From: Monosiga brevicollis MX1
Lineage: Eukaryota; Opisthokonta; Choanoflagellata; Craspedida; Salpingoecidae
NCBI RefSeq assembly: GCF_000002865.3
Contig: NW_001865069.1
Location: forward strand, 13,555 to 77,554
Reading direction: 5' to 3'
DNA length: 64,000 bases
Position numbers and translations under genes: made by a program. Below, piece after piece: positions 11,824-23,825 of the stretch (within the stretch, counting starts at the first letter, position 1; every line of letters begins with the position of its first letter). The notes under the pieces were generated by a model. The model was given only the letters and a program-made list of their open reading frames with translations, was not told the DNA's origin and ran no database searches.

Positions 11824-14451
11824 ATGGCTGCTGCGGTCCGTTTTCGCCTTTCCTTGCTGTCACCGTGTGGCTGCCTCGCCAATCGACCTCGTTCGCCGTG
11901 CCTTATGCTCCTCTATCTGAACTCGATCTGACTCGCGTCGCGTAGACACGGCGGCCCCTTGTGCTGACCCAAGCCGAATGGGACCGAATCCGTGCCGATA
12001 GTCGGCCAGTTGCGCCTTCAAAGTATGTCGTTGCTCAATATCTCTTGGCTTGTTGCTGTGGCCCACTAGGCTTTTGCGTCGTTGTCTGCACATGACCCTC
12101 GCGCGCTGCTCATTCCTTTCCGCAGGACGCGCCAAGAGCAACGGCAGGCGCTGCATGAAAAGTCAAAGGCCATGGTCTCGGGCTGGAGCAACACCATCGC
12201 AGGCCAGCGCCAGGCCAAATTGGAGGCCCGGGCTCGCCGCGAAGCCGAAGCCGAGGCCCGCCGCTTGGAAATCGATCTCGAAGAGGAACGCATTCGGGAA
12301 GAAGAGCGCCTCCAAGCCCTCGAGCGCGCCCGCCATTTGCAAGAGGAACAAACGGATAAAATGCGCCTCTTTCGCAGTGGCATTCTGACGGCTGAAATCA
12401 TCAAGGAGCGCGAACGGCAGCAGGGCCGCCAACAGCGTAAGCAGGCACTTATTAAGGAACACGAAATGTCTCTTCACCAAGCCCAAGTCGAGGCTGCCCA
12501 CCAAGCCGAGCTCGAGGAGGTGCGTATATCGATACCACGTTTCAGCGTCATGCGCTTTCGCGTACCTCCCGATCCCACCTTTTTCCTCCTCTCCTGTTTG
12601 TCGTTTCAACACCGCTGCACCTGCTCCTCGCTGACTCTTGTCATCGCATGGATTGTTCGTGCACAGGAGGAACGCCAGCGCCTTGCCCGTGAAGCCGCGC
12701 TAACTCTGGCTGCCGAGCAGCTCAAGCAAGCTCACACCAAGGTCTGGTCCTTTGAACAGCCTGCCATCTCATTGTTTCGACATCTGGCATCCCTTCCCCA
12801 CACCGTGACCGCATTCCAAACATCCCCCTCAATCCGACGATTATTTTCACTAGGAAACCATGCGAAGCTCTAATCGTCGCCATGACCTTGAGGAGGCTCA
12901 AGAGATTGAAAGTGATCTGGTATGGCAGGTCACCTCGCCCTGCTTTAGCCAGTCTGCCGTTGTGTTTGCACCCCCACGTCTCACATGCCCACCAACGTAC
13001 CCGCCACGCACCACACTCCACGTACCTGCACATGTATGTAGACAGCGTACCGAACCGAAGAGGAACAACGGCGGCGAAAGCGCATCGAAGCTCAGAAAGT
13101 GGCCAAACAAGAGTTGGATCGCCAGATGGCGGAGCGCCGCAGCATTGAGGAAGCTCGCCGCCGTGAGGATGCCGAAACAGAGGAGCGGTGCCGTGCCGCT
13201 GCCGAGGAACGGGCGGCACAAGCCGCTGACTGGTGCGACTGCATCGCCCATCGCCCTCAAATCGTCCCCTCCGCTAGTAGCAAGCGAGCCCCCCTTTGAG
13301 TTGTTATGCTCCTGGTCAATGGCTCATGGGCTGGATTTGCCTCTGCCTTCTTGGTCTTGTCTCAGGCACCACCGTCAAATGCAGAATATCAAGGCCAAGA
13401 CCCAACGACAAACCGTTGCCAGCAACATCCTCAGCTCCACCGTTGTGCGCCGCGAAGTACGTTTCTCACGCCTATGCCAGCCCTGAATGTAGATCATCCG
13501 TACTCACGACAACGTGGTCTGTGCTGTTCAGATGGAAGATGAGGCGCGCCGCCAAGCGGCCATCGAACAGGCTGATCGTAAGGCCGCAGAGCAAGCCCAG
13601 AAAAAGGAAGCCAAGCGCCGCGAAATGCTTGATAGCATCTTCCAGCATCGGCAAACTGAAGTGGAGCGCCGCGCTGAAGAGCGTCGCCGCCAGCTGCAAC
13701 AGGACCGCGAGGTATGCTGCAACAGTTGGCTCAAACCCCTTGCCTCAAGCGCTCCTCGAGCACCCCGACCTCATTCGACCCGTGCCCTGATCAGATGGCT
13801 TTGCAAATGCGCGATGAAGCACTGAGTGCGGAAGAGCAAGCTCGTCAGAAAGCTGCACAGGTCTGTTGTGAGGCATGAAAATGGCGAATGATTCACCACT
13901 CGATGGTGGTAGCTTTTATGTTGTTGGCTCATTCCTTCTTACGCACTAACACCCAGCAACGCGAGGAGCAACGGAGGTTACAGGAAGAACAGCAAGTGAT
14001 GGTCAAGCTTCAGCACGAGCAGCGCCGTCGGGAGCGAGAGTCGGACATCCAGTTTGGACAGGTTTGTCCGTATCCTGCCACGAGTGGTGTGGCCAAGGGA
14101 CAGCAATCGCCAGCGCCACTGTTTGAAGGGCTTGCAGGCTGTGCTTGTTGATTACGGCTGCTGCATGTTGCCCATCCTTTCGACACGCTCACCTTGTTTG
14201 CCAACATGATCTAGAACCACCTGCAACGACTGCAGGCCGAGGACGACGCCTTTTTGGAGCGAGCCCAGGCTGAGCTTGCGCAATTGCAAAATGCTTTCCC
14301 CAATGCAGTGCCTATGCAGCGCGCTATCGCCCAGGCCACCAAGGAGCGGGTGAAGCCCCAAGTGCCCGATGAAGAGGAGCAGTGGCAACGAGCACCGGGC
14401 AACCCCTACCCCGGCCGCACGTCCCGCCGCCTTGGTTTTGGCTACGGCTGA
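11824..14451 (+). CDS. TPH-domain coiled-coil ciliary protein, CFAP210/CCDC173-like
   Basis: Ten in-phase exons are well supported: 11946-12022, 12126-12519, 12667-12741, 12854-12919, 13042-13232, 13366-13456, 13532-13711, 13795-13860, 13957-14061, 14215-14451. Together they give about 493 residues. A 12-base first exon at ATG 11824 (MAAA) is a guess. The N-terminus has LTQAEWDRIR, followed by long Glu/Arg/Gln coiled coil typical of trichohyalin/plectin-homology proteins of flagellar doublets. SGWSNTIAGQRQAKLEA and the following helices resemble, from memory, CFAP210 (CCDC173), a microtubule inner protein. The C-terminus is short and polar with a GNPYPGRTSRRLGFGYG end. Other TPH members (CFAP53, CFAP45, MNS1) are alternatives. 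The role is probably structural inside flagellar doublet microtubules. Confidence 0.7.
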
Positions 14452-14824
14452 ACGCCCCCATTGCCACACAAGTTGTCTCTCTCTTGGCCATGAGTGCATG
14501 CCATCCACCATCTTGTGCCCTCGTCAATTGCGCTATCGCCTGTTCATCTGTGTTTGCCAAGCCTACGGGTGCTTCCCGCCGATGCTAATTTACCCCCTTG
14601 TCTTTGAAAGAGTCTGTTCATTTTGTGGATGTAAAATGGGAAATCGTTCTGTCAAGAACGAGGCGCGGGACGTAGCACTTATACACATGTCAATTTAACT
14701 CTGTTTTTTCGACACCTTTACAACGTCCTTGTGCATGGCACGATCGAACTGCCTGTGCGCTTTGAGGCGGCCTGCTGATGAAGTTGGACATTCCGGAAAC
14801 CGTGATAATGTGCTCGACCAATCA
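14452..14824. other. Convergent intergenic region
   Basis: Lies between the stops of the coiled-coil gene (+) and the PDZ gene (-). Nothing supportable beyond probable 3' UTRs. Confidence 0.5.
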
Positions 14825-17568
14825 CTACTCCCAGCCGTATGTCGCCAGGTCGTCATCCACATCCACATCCACGTCGGAAGAACGTCGTTCTAGAGTCAAG
14901 ACGTGACGACCTGCAGCAGCCGCGGTCCCAGGCACAGCTTTGGTTCGAGTGGGCAGGATATCTGGACTTGCCTCATCAAAGCCAGATATGTCGTCAACCG
15001 TCGACTCATCGCCCAGAGCAGCAAAACTTGCCAACGCCGCCTCGTCCACTTCGTACCCTTGAAAGCCAAATAAGCGGCGAGCACCTTCTTCGGGTGCCGA
15101 GGTTGCAGCAGACTCTTGAAAGGCAGTCGATGAAAACGCGTCATCAGCTTCCAGCGTGTCAACGTCTCCGGGTGGCTCGGGGGGCTCGTCGGCAGGTGGA
15201 TGTTCGAGCAACAGGCTGGGTGATACAATCGGGCGTCGTAAGCCCAGATGCCCAGTCACTGGATCAGGATGACCATCGCTTTCCACGTTACTATCATCGC
15301 TTTCCACGTCACTATCATCACTGCTTCCCGTGTCACTGAGATCGCTAAAGCCCCCAAACACCTCCTGCGAGGCCTCAGTAGGCGTAGCAGAGTGGGGCGG
15401 CGCCAACGTAGCATTTGAACACTCGGGGGTAGGCGCAGGTGTAAGTGGCGGTGATGATATGAGGTCGGGTCGCCAAACATCGCGCAGACCTCGTCCAAGA
15501 GGCGAACTTGGCATAGGTGATGCGTCATCCAGGCTTGAGTCTGGTGCGGTGACTCGGTCGAATAGCGCTTCTTCGTCCGGAGTCAGCAGCATGAGGGCCC
15601 GCTCAGCATCTTGTGCGTCCAGTAACGGCATCAAGGGTGACTCGTGACCAGGCATGGGGAGCGGATCGTCTGGGGGGCTGCTGGAAAGCGATAGCACGGG
15701 CAAGTTATCGGCGAAAGGCTGTGGAGAAAACCGTCGATGCAAAGCGGGAGAGGCCGTGGAAGATGCTTGCGGACTCTGAAAAAAGAGATTATCCACTGAA
15801 GGGGAGCGCAAGTGCGATTGTGGTGGTGCCTCTAAACCTTTAACAAACTGCAACGGCAAACAAAAATAGGGGGGGGGGGGAGATATAACCGACAAGGAGT
15901 GAGATCTTTTTGCCATATCGTCGACCCTTGTTTTTGTTTTTCTTTCTTTGTTTGACTGGGTCGAAGAGGGAATCATCTCGGATGGCCTCCGAGCTACCCA
16001 GTATATGTGTTTGCTCGTGCAGGCAAACAAGTCAAGAAACCCAAAAGCACAAAAAGCATCGGTCGTATCAGAGGTTTTCTCACCGTCACACGCTTTTTGA
16101 CAGGAGTGCGCCTTCCAGTACTTCCCGGTCCAAGCAGAATGGATCGGGGTGAGGGCATTTGGGACAGATCATCCAGGGACATGGATATGTGGCGTCGGCT
16201 GGCTGCACGACCTACACCATCACAAATGACCACGAGAATCAAGAATGAGACCTTTGCGCAAGTTGAGTGTGTGTGTTGCACGTCGCTTCAAGTGACGTAT
16301 TTCGAGAGAGGGGCACGTGCTGATGGTCGTAGCAACGTACGCGGGCTGGCGTGTGCTGCCAGGGGTGGGGGAGTGGAAGGGGGGCTGATGCGATCACCGA
16401 GGGCTTGGAAGACGGCAACCCGGAGAAGATCAGTCACAGTGTTGAGGGAAGCACTGGCCACGCCTGTGCCATTGACTGCCAGAATGCGGTCAAATACGGT
16501 GAGCCCAGCACGCTCGGCCGGGGAGGAGCTGTGCAAAAACAAAGGTAACCATGGGGAGGGGGGACGGCAGACCATGTGAGAAGACACAGCACAAGACTTG
16601 CGAACAAGCATGGGTGGCGACCAGCTACCAAAGGCAACGCACGGGGTGATGCTTTTCACGCAGACGGGGGCAGCCCCCGCTAGAGCAACGCCAAGCGGAA
16701 TTGAAGGGCCAGGCACGTGGAGGACGAGGCTTTTGGTGCGAAAGTCGGCCGACTCGACTTGCAGAAAGATGGCGGTGGCACGACGCTTTTGAGTGGGTGA
16801 GGCTGACAAGGAGCGATGGCGAGGCACAATGGGACTAGCGCTGTGACTGTACAGGGGAGATGTTGGTGCGCTCGCCTCTTCGCGCGTCAGAGAGGCGCTG
16901 CGCTGGCGACTACCGGCCATGGTACGCTCAAAGAGGGATAGGGAGCGTCCACGCGAAGTCGGCGCCTGATTTGTCGGGGTTGTGATGATGGGTGATGAAT
17001 TGGCACGCATGAGACCAACCGAGGAGCCCAAGGGTGGACGGATGGGCGATCCTGGCAGAGGCGATCCCCGGATGGGTGACCCTGGTAAGGGTGAGCCGTG
17101 CTGCGGCGAGCCGTGCTGGGGTGAGCCATTCTGGGGCGAGCCATGTTGCGGGACAAAGCTAGGATGATGATCAAAGGGGACACCGGCCCCCGTCTCAAGA
17201 CTACCACGCCGCACGCGCGACCGGCCGGCGTGACCGCCAATGGCAGCATGTTGCACCAACGGCGATCCGGGCGGTGGGGTTGCACTCGAGGCCGTGTGAG
17301 CAGGTGGGGGGGTGGTACCCGACGCCGAGGACTGGGAGGACTGAACATGCAAGCCAGAGCTTGTGGGTAGAGAGCTACGGCGAACTTCCAAGCGCCCGGC
17401 TCCATTGCGCTCGCTGGTGTTGGGCGGGGAAACGGGCATGGGCGGGGTATTGGCGCTGAAAGATATGGTGGCTAACTTGGAGCGAATCTCCTCGGGGCTT
17501 GCACCAGCCAGACTTCCGGTGCTCCCCCGTCGCTGGGGCGAGTCGCGTCGACGACCAAACAGCGGCAT
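14825..17568 (-). CDS. PDZ-domain protein with Ser/Pro-rich repeats
   Basis: Four exons (17568-16643, 16528-16341, 16211-16084, 15847-14825) join in phase to 754 residues. The long upstream frame begins with GTG, so ATG 17568 (MPLFGRRRDS) is chosen. Residues 1-270 are disordered, Ser/Pro-rich and basic, with a run of GSPQHGSP/GSPLPGSPIR units near residues 140-175. A PDZ core spans the first splice junction: a strand ending GVALAGAAPVCVKSITP, then SSPAERAGL, FDRILAVNG and VTDLLR, matching the 'SPAxRAGLxxGDxILxVNG' pattern. The carboxylate-binding loop appears as PLGVAL rather than GLGF. The rest is acidic and Ser-rich and ends DLATYGWE. A scaffold role is inferred. It shares a divergent promoter with the RhoGAP-like gene. 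Confidence 0.75.
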
Positions 17569-18298
17569 GCTGTCTCGTCGCAGAGTTACGCACAGATACT
17601 TTTTTTTTTCGACTAATGGCGGCACTGCCGCACGTGGAACCCTCCAAGGTCACCGCTCCATCTCGCCCCGCTGTGATCAGCTCCACCTACCACATCAACC
17701 AACACCGCACATCATGATCAAATCACCCCCACACAAAACGCAACACTCGACCAACCAGTCCCAACCCCTCCACCCTCGGGCCCCGCCCCCACCCTCGCCC
17801 GTCTGCTACACCGCACCGCGGCCCTGCTCACCCGCGATCGCCCACAAGACTCGGTCCGAGACACATCCAAACTTGCGCGCCGGCTCCTCCTCCTCGTCGT
17901 CGTCGTCTATGCTTTTGTTGTTGCACGACCCTCGAAAATCTGACAATTTGACTCTCTCCTCGCTTTACTCTCTCTCTCTCGCTTTACTCTCTCCTCGCTT
18001 TACTCTCTCTCGCACGCTTTTCTTTCTCTCTCACTTCCTTTCTCTTATCTCTTCACACACACACACTCTCTCTCTCTCTCTCTCTCTTTACTCTCTTCTC
18101 CTCCTCTTTTTACGTGTGGTAATTTTGCTGTATCTTACTCCGTCCCTCCTGAATACTTAATCTCAACTCTACCCCTCTTAGCTCAACTGCATTTATATTT
18201 CAAAGTGTGATAATAATCATTCTATCGCTTAGGCGATCTCCCTCCCTCCGCCCTCCTCCCGAACACGGCGCTGATCGAGCTCTGTGGGCAGCGGCGTC
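17569..18298. promoter_or_regulatory. Divergent CT-rich intergenic region
   Basis: About 730 bases between two diverging ATGs. The half nearer the plus-strand gene is CT-rich, with repeated CGCTTTACTCTCTC units around 17955-18015 and a (CT)n run near 18065-18090. No TATA box is obvious. A shared promoter is inferred from layout. Confidence 0.5.
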
Positions 18299-21200
18299 AT
18301 GTTCGGCGTGAGCTTGAATCAGCTCATGCTGGCTGCTGATGAGGCGGGTATGTTATTTCAGACTGAGCATGGAGGAAGACCATGTTCGCTGTCTTGAAGA
18401 TCATGTGCATCACGCCCTCACTCAACGCCCCCGCCCTCCACCCATGCGTCTGCCCACGCTTAAATTTACTCCCGCTCACCACCGCCCTCGCTCGTTGTTC
18501 TGCGCCTTGGCTGGCCGTCTTCTCCTTAGCGCCAACTCTGCCGCACGGTCTGGTTTATTTGTGTGAGCATCTTCATGACGGTGCCGTGGTCTCTGACAAG
18601 CTGAGCAAAACTTCAGCCCACTCCATCTACGCCATTGTTGAGGCAGACGTTTCAGAGACCAGGTCCGCACGGCCAGCCCACCCCATGAGCCCGCTCTCCT
18701 GCCTCGGCGTGCCGCGTGCACTTTCAACAAAGCAACTAGATTTGTCACTTACCACACCCCGCCGCCCATGCCCTTGCCTTAGCCTTGAGGACGGGCGTCG
18801 TGCTGTGGAAGGTCAATATGACCTGACCAATGCTGCCGCAAGCGCACCGAGCGCACCGCCCCCGGAAGTTTGCTACCATCTTTTGCGCGCTTTTGTGCGC
18901 GAGCTGCCCCACTCCATTGTACCAGAAGCCATGTTTCGCAAAGCTATTGACCTGGCCACCGCCCATGCTGCCGTGCGTTTTTTTTTTTTCACTTGTCCTT
19001 CCCTGGTTGGCCCGCCTCCTCCGAGCGGCTGTGGTTGGGTACTCACTTTGCCATGGACATCTGTCAGTCTTGCCTGAGTAGCATTCGCCAGCACCCGGGC
19101 TATGAGGCGTTTGTGTCCGAGTACATGCGTGATGAAATGAGCGCCAGCTCCCTCTCCGCCTGGCTTCGTAACGATGAGGCTGTCCTCGTTGGCAATTATG
19201 GTGCGTAGAGCCTCCCAAGTGCCCTTGGCGCTGCTCATCAGATCTCAAGCTTGCCAGATACCTGCCTTTGCCACTGTTCACTCTGTTTGTGTTTTTCCTT
19301 CCTGGGTATGGAAATCAACAGAGGATCGCTCCTGGCTCTCCAACACAGAAAAGGCAAGCCGACGTCAACTGCGCGAGCTCTTCTCCAGAAGCCTCTTGCG
19401 TCTGACCACCCCCGGAATATCGGATGCGCTTCACGAGCTCTTCTTTGCCATCCCGTCACCTCGTCGCCGCGTGCTCGAATACCTGATGACAGTCCTGGCT
19501 CGCATTGACCTCGTCTACACCCGCGGGCTTGATGAGGTCCGCGCCGCCTGCCGTCCCCCATGAGCTTGCCTCAGACTGACTTGACACCATTCCCTTCCTC
19601 AAAGCTGCAATGACGTTCGAATCGCGGATTTTCTCCGTCCACCCTCCCCCTCACACGTAGGATGGTGCTGCTGAATTGCCCTCCTCTCTGATGCCAGTTT
19701 TTGCCGAGGATCTAGCCGTCTATCTCATCCGGCCCATGCATCACAAAAAAGGTGGGTGCTTGTCAAACGGGTCCCGGACTTTGCTTCATTTGGCTTTTCA
19801 TCCGGACCCTCTTGGACCGTCACCTACTATACGTCAGGACAAACCTCCGTGGAGCGACGCTTACAGCAACAATATCAAGTCATCTGCTTCCTTATTTTTG
19901 CCACCTTTATCAAGCGCAAGGTGCAGCACCACCGCCCTCGCGTCGATTCCTCACCCTGACTTGCACGCCTCTTGACACGCCATCATGTTGACAACTGCCT
20001 GTATACGGACCCGCTGTTGATAGCAAAATCTGTTATCCACCAGCGAGCGCGACCAGCTGGAATGGAGCAATGAAAAACACCTTGAGCATGAATTTGGCCA
20101 GCTCATCAACATGTCCGCTTCGACGCCCCGCCTTCGTGTATGTTCCAATGCTCGCGTGCATTCGTATCCCCATCTGACTCGCACGCGGCCCGTCATCTGG
20201 TAACCGTGGCCTGATCGCCGCATTAACTGGTTGCCTCGCATGTCATACAGTCGTCGCGACAACGACAGCCCAGCACATCGTCATCCCAATCTCTTCCGTA
20301 CGTGTTCTTACTTCTGCCTCCGTTCACCTCCCTCGTTGCTTGCCTGATCTTAACGCTATGCTTGATCCAACATGCTGATCAGGACTCTGCAATTGGAAAG
20401 ACCAAGCTCGCATAATCAGCTCCCCCGCGCCCCCAGCTCTAGTTCGATTACCAAGAGCCCTGCGTCAAACCACGTCGATGCTTCGCTGGAGACGCGATCC
20501 TCGACGCACCACACTGTTGACCTGATTGAGCACTCTGATCATGTGTGCGAGACTCTTGTCATGCGCGCGCCCCACGCTCCTGTCCAACCGATCCCACTCC
20601 CTCATGAGGTGAGTGTCACTGTCTCTGCGCTCGGAGTACAGCCGCAACAAGTTGACCGATGACCGTTTGCCCCGAAGCTTTGACCTCACAGCATGCCTGC
20701 ATATAGTTTCAGGCCTCTCCGCCCGTGACTGTTACTCATGATCCGAGCAAGAGCAATGTGCTTGAGCAATGCACTGTGTTACGAGAATGGCTCTCGGAGC
20801 CCTTTTGCGCCCATCCTAGCTGGCCCATGGTGCGGCTTGCATGAACATGTGGCCGATGCACGGCTCTTGCACGTCTGCTCCACGAACCTTCCAAATTCAC
20901 CAATCTTATGTTTGTAGCTGGACTATTTTGCGCTGTGTCAACTTTCAGGACTGGATCGCACTTGTCCACCCGCGACCAATGAGTCTGCTCCCTCGCTCAA
21001 AGGTGCGGCCGATACCACTTGAATTTGTTACAGTGTTTTGTTTTGTTTTTCTTGGCTGCACTCACGGCCGTATACTGTTGTGGTCTGCGAAAATAGCGCC
21101 TGGCGCCGGGCTCGGACACCTACTTCACGATCAGGTGGACCTCGACAGTTCGCGCGCCTTTCACGACGTCACGAAGGTTGGTGCTACAACAGCAAAGCTG

Positions 21201-23128
21201 CGCCTCGTCGCGCACGAGTCCGAGTAGTTGATTCACTCCTTGTGTACCCTTGGGCGTGCTCAACTCATTGTCTCAGGCCAACCTGCTGGAAGCCCCCATC
21301 ATGGAGGCCATCAACTTTGACTATGCCCATGCTTTATTCCCTCGGTGCGTTGGCATTTCTTCTAGTCGCCAGACTCTGAACGAGAGTGCGTCGTGCCTCA
21401 TTCTCCGATGCTTCGGGCGACCATAGCACAATTGACCTGCGAGCCACGCAAGAAGCGGTGCCAACTTCTGCGCGCAAATGGATTTTAGGGGCAGCCCAAC
21501 AGGTTTGTCACATTTTGCCAAGTCGTAACCAAGCCTGTCTTACAGAACGCGATGGTCTGACATCACTTGCGATGTGTGGCCCTCAGCATAAGGAGGCCTT
21601 TCCTTTTGACCAGGACGATCGATTCATGCGCATGACGTGTGTATCGCCTTATCCATCCATGTCCATCGCGGTGTCCCTCTTTTCTTCTTGTTCGCGGAAG
21701 TGTTCGTTTTGCCAGTGCTCCGCAAGACTCATTCTTCTGAAATTCTTTCTTCTTCCTTGTCTTGCTTTGGTTTTTTTTTTTTTCTCTCTTTTTTTTTTTT
21801 TTTTTTTATCTCCAAGCAGACTGCCCACGAAGAATCCAAGCCGAGCCGAGAGCCATTGTCCAGACTGTGGCAAAGAATTGGGGTCACGTCATGATCTCAA
21901 ACTAGATCGACGGCCCGAGTGTTGCCGCTACTGTGATCGGTGGTTTTGCCGGACCTGCTGTGCAACCAGATGCCTCTTGCCTTCATATGTGCTGAAGAAA
22001 GGCAACTTCAAGGTACGAGGAACAAATGCTCCCCCGCCCACTTCCGTTGCAAGGCCTTTGCTATGACTCCCCAACTGACTATGCCCTTTCTGCTTCTGCT
22101 TGGTTTCTTGCTTTAGCCACACGTCGTCTGCCAGCCCTGTGAGCGACACGTGCGCGCATGCATGGATGATCTGGTGCTCAATGTGGCCGAGTTTTCCGAC
22201 CGTGCCCTCAAGGTTTGTTGTTACCTGACCTGAAGAGCTTCTCTCATAGTCCGGGATCCTGGAAGCACGCCTGCTTCTGCCTGACCCTGCTCGACAACAC
22301 AGGTTTTCGGCACCAACCTTGTGGAAACGCTTGCGGGTTTGCAGCGGCGACTGCATCAGTGCATTTATGGCATTTTACTTGCAGGTCGTTATATCCAAAC
22401 GTCTATGTTCGCCATATCTTCCTCTTGTCCTTCGTTCTCCGCATCTTTTCTTTCTGGATTCCCATCGGCTGCAAATTAGACATCTGATTTGAGGTGATTG
22501 TTGCTATGTAGGCTGTCCCAGTTGTGATCAGCTCTTGGCCATGATGCCGGCGGACCTCATGCATTATGCAGTGCTATTTGAGGAGCGGCCCTTTCTACGC
22601 ATCTCCTTTCGACACCTGCTGCAAATGCCGCAAATGGATGTGACAACTCGCTTGAGTGCGTTTGTGGATGTACTCGAGAGTCATGTGCAACGGTGTGCCG
22701 TCTGTCGTCGCCTCCCACGAATGTGCAGTGCCGGCACGGCCTGTCATGAGCTCCAATCGGGTGCGACCATGTACAGCATCGACTCGAAACTAGACATATC
22801 TGGCATTGACGAGCTGGAGACTACTCTCGAAGAGGAAGAGGAGTCGACAAGCGTCGAGGCCGGACATGCCCAAAAACTTGCGGCCTCGCTGTCACATCCC
22901 CTCCCAGCCGACCTCGATCTTGGCTTGCTGCCCCCGCCTGAAGCCGGCTATGGCTCCATCACCATTTGCTGCCGGTGCAAGCGTCCGGCACATGCAGGTT
23001 GCACACGTGATCATGTGTGTTTAGCCTGCCACGCTCACAGCCTGCAAGACACGGTTCTGAGCCCCGAAAGTTCTAAGGCCGAGCTTCTGTACCTATCAGC
23101 TGACGCCGACTACTTTTCATTCGGTTGA
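18299..23128 (+). CDS. RhoGAP-like plus Rubicon-homology (RH) zinc-domain protein
   Basis: A multi-exon gene. Confident 5' exons are 18299-18347, 18530-18662, 18783-18972, 19068-19200, 19322-19536 and 19661-19751, in phase. They encode a RhoGAP-like fold: FGVSLNQLM, LPHGLVYLCEHL, LLRAFVRELPHSIVPEAMFRKAI, AIPSPRRRVLEYLMTVL and AEDLAVYLIRP. The position of the catalytic arginine finger reads LSKTSA, with Lys. Middle exons (about 19840-21640) encode Ser/Thr-rich linker, including a clear exon ending before 20610. The C-terminal part (about 21810-23128) has CPDCGKEL, CRYCDRWFCRTCC, LPSYVLKKGNFK, CQPCERH, CPSC, CAVCRRLPRMC and CCRCKRPAHAGC..CLACH. This matches the RH (DUF4206) domain of Rubicon/PLEKHM1, which binds Rab7 on late endosomes. 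No pleckstrin or RUN domain was seen. Internal exon joins between 19751 and 21810 are incomplete. Confidence 0.7.
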
Positions 23129-23825
23129 TTTTGTTGCTCTTTTTTCCTGATTAATTTCCCCTCTTTTTTTGTTTGTTTTTTTGGCATATAAAACGTTTGA
23201 AGACCCCAACGCCAAGTCGGTTGCTGCTCCTGTTCCGAGAACAGGACGACCAACTTTGAGCATGAAGGGTACAAATGGCAGCCAAGCTGCGAATATCTCA
23301 CAATTAAATTATCCAACGCCAATCTTTTCCAGCTGCAGCAATTAAAAAAATAAAATAAAATAAGCGAACTCGTAGAGAGAGAGAGAGAGAAAAAAAAGAT
23401 TTTGACTGGAAGAGAGAACAAGAAATTGCAATTTCTTTTTCTTATGCGCAGCAGGTTGCCCGACGAGGTGCTGATTCGTGCCGGCTTGCTGCAGCAGCGG
23501 GTCGATGGAGGAGTGATCGATACTCAGCGCTAGGGAGCCGTTCTTGAGTATCGAGGACGCCGCTTTGATCTTGGTTTTGGGTCTCGGCCCGATTACACCC
23601 TGATTTTCGCTTTTTCAAGTTGTGCATACGAGCTGTGTTGGCCTGATTGTGCTGGCCAGCAGCCGATTGACCACCGCTGGAGTTTTTGCCGAGCAAAACA
23701 TGGGCCGTGCGTACGGAAGCCGTTGATCCAGAGCATCACGCGACCTGATGTTGAGCTGTAGCTGATTTGCGTGGGATGAGTCTGGGATTGGCCGTCCAGG
23801 GTCAATCTCCAACTCCCTTGATCCG
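23129..23825. other. Intergenic region
   Basis: AT-rich 3' flank with a short GA tract near 23375, then GC-richer sequence leading to the next ATG. Short frames on the minus strand show no recognisable domain. Confidence 0.5.

Noticed and set aside
21386-23128. FYVE or generic zinc-finger protein as a separate gene
   Set aside because: The FYVE signature WxxD/RRHHCR is absent; Cys spacing and the LPSYVL segment fit the Rubicon-homology domain, and spliced exons connect upstream.
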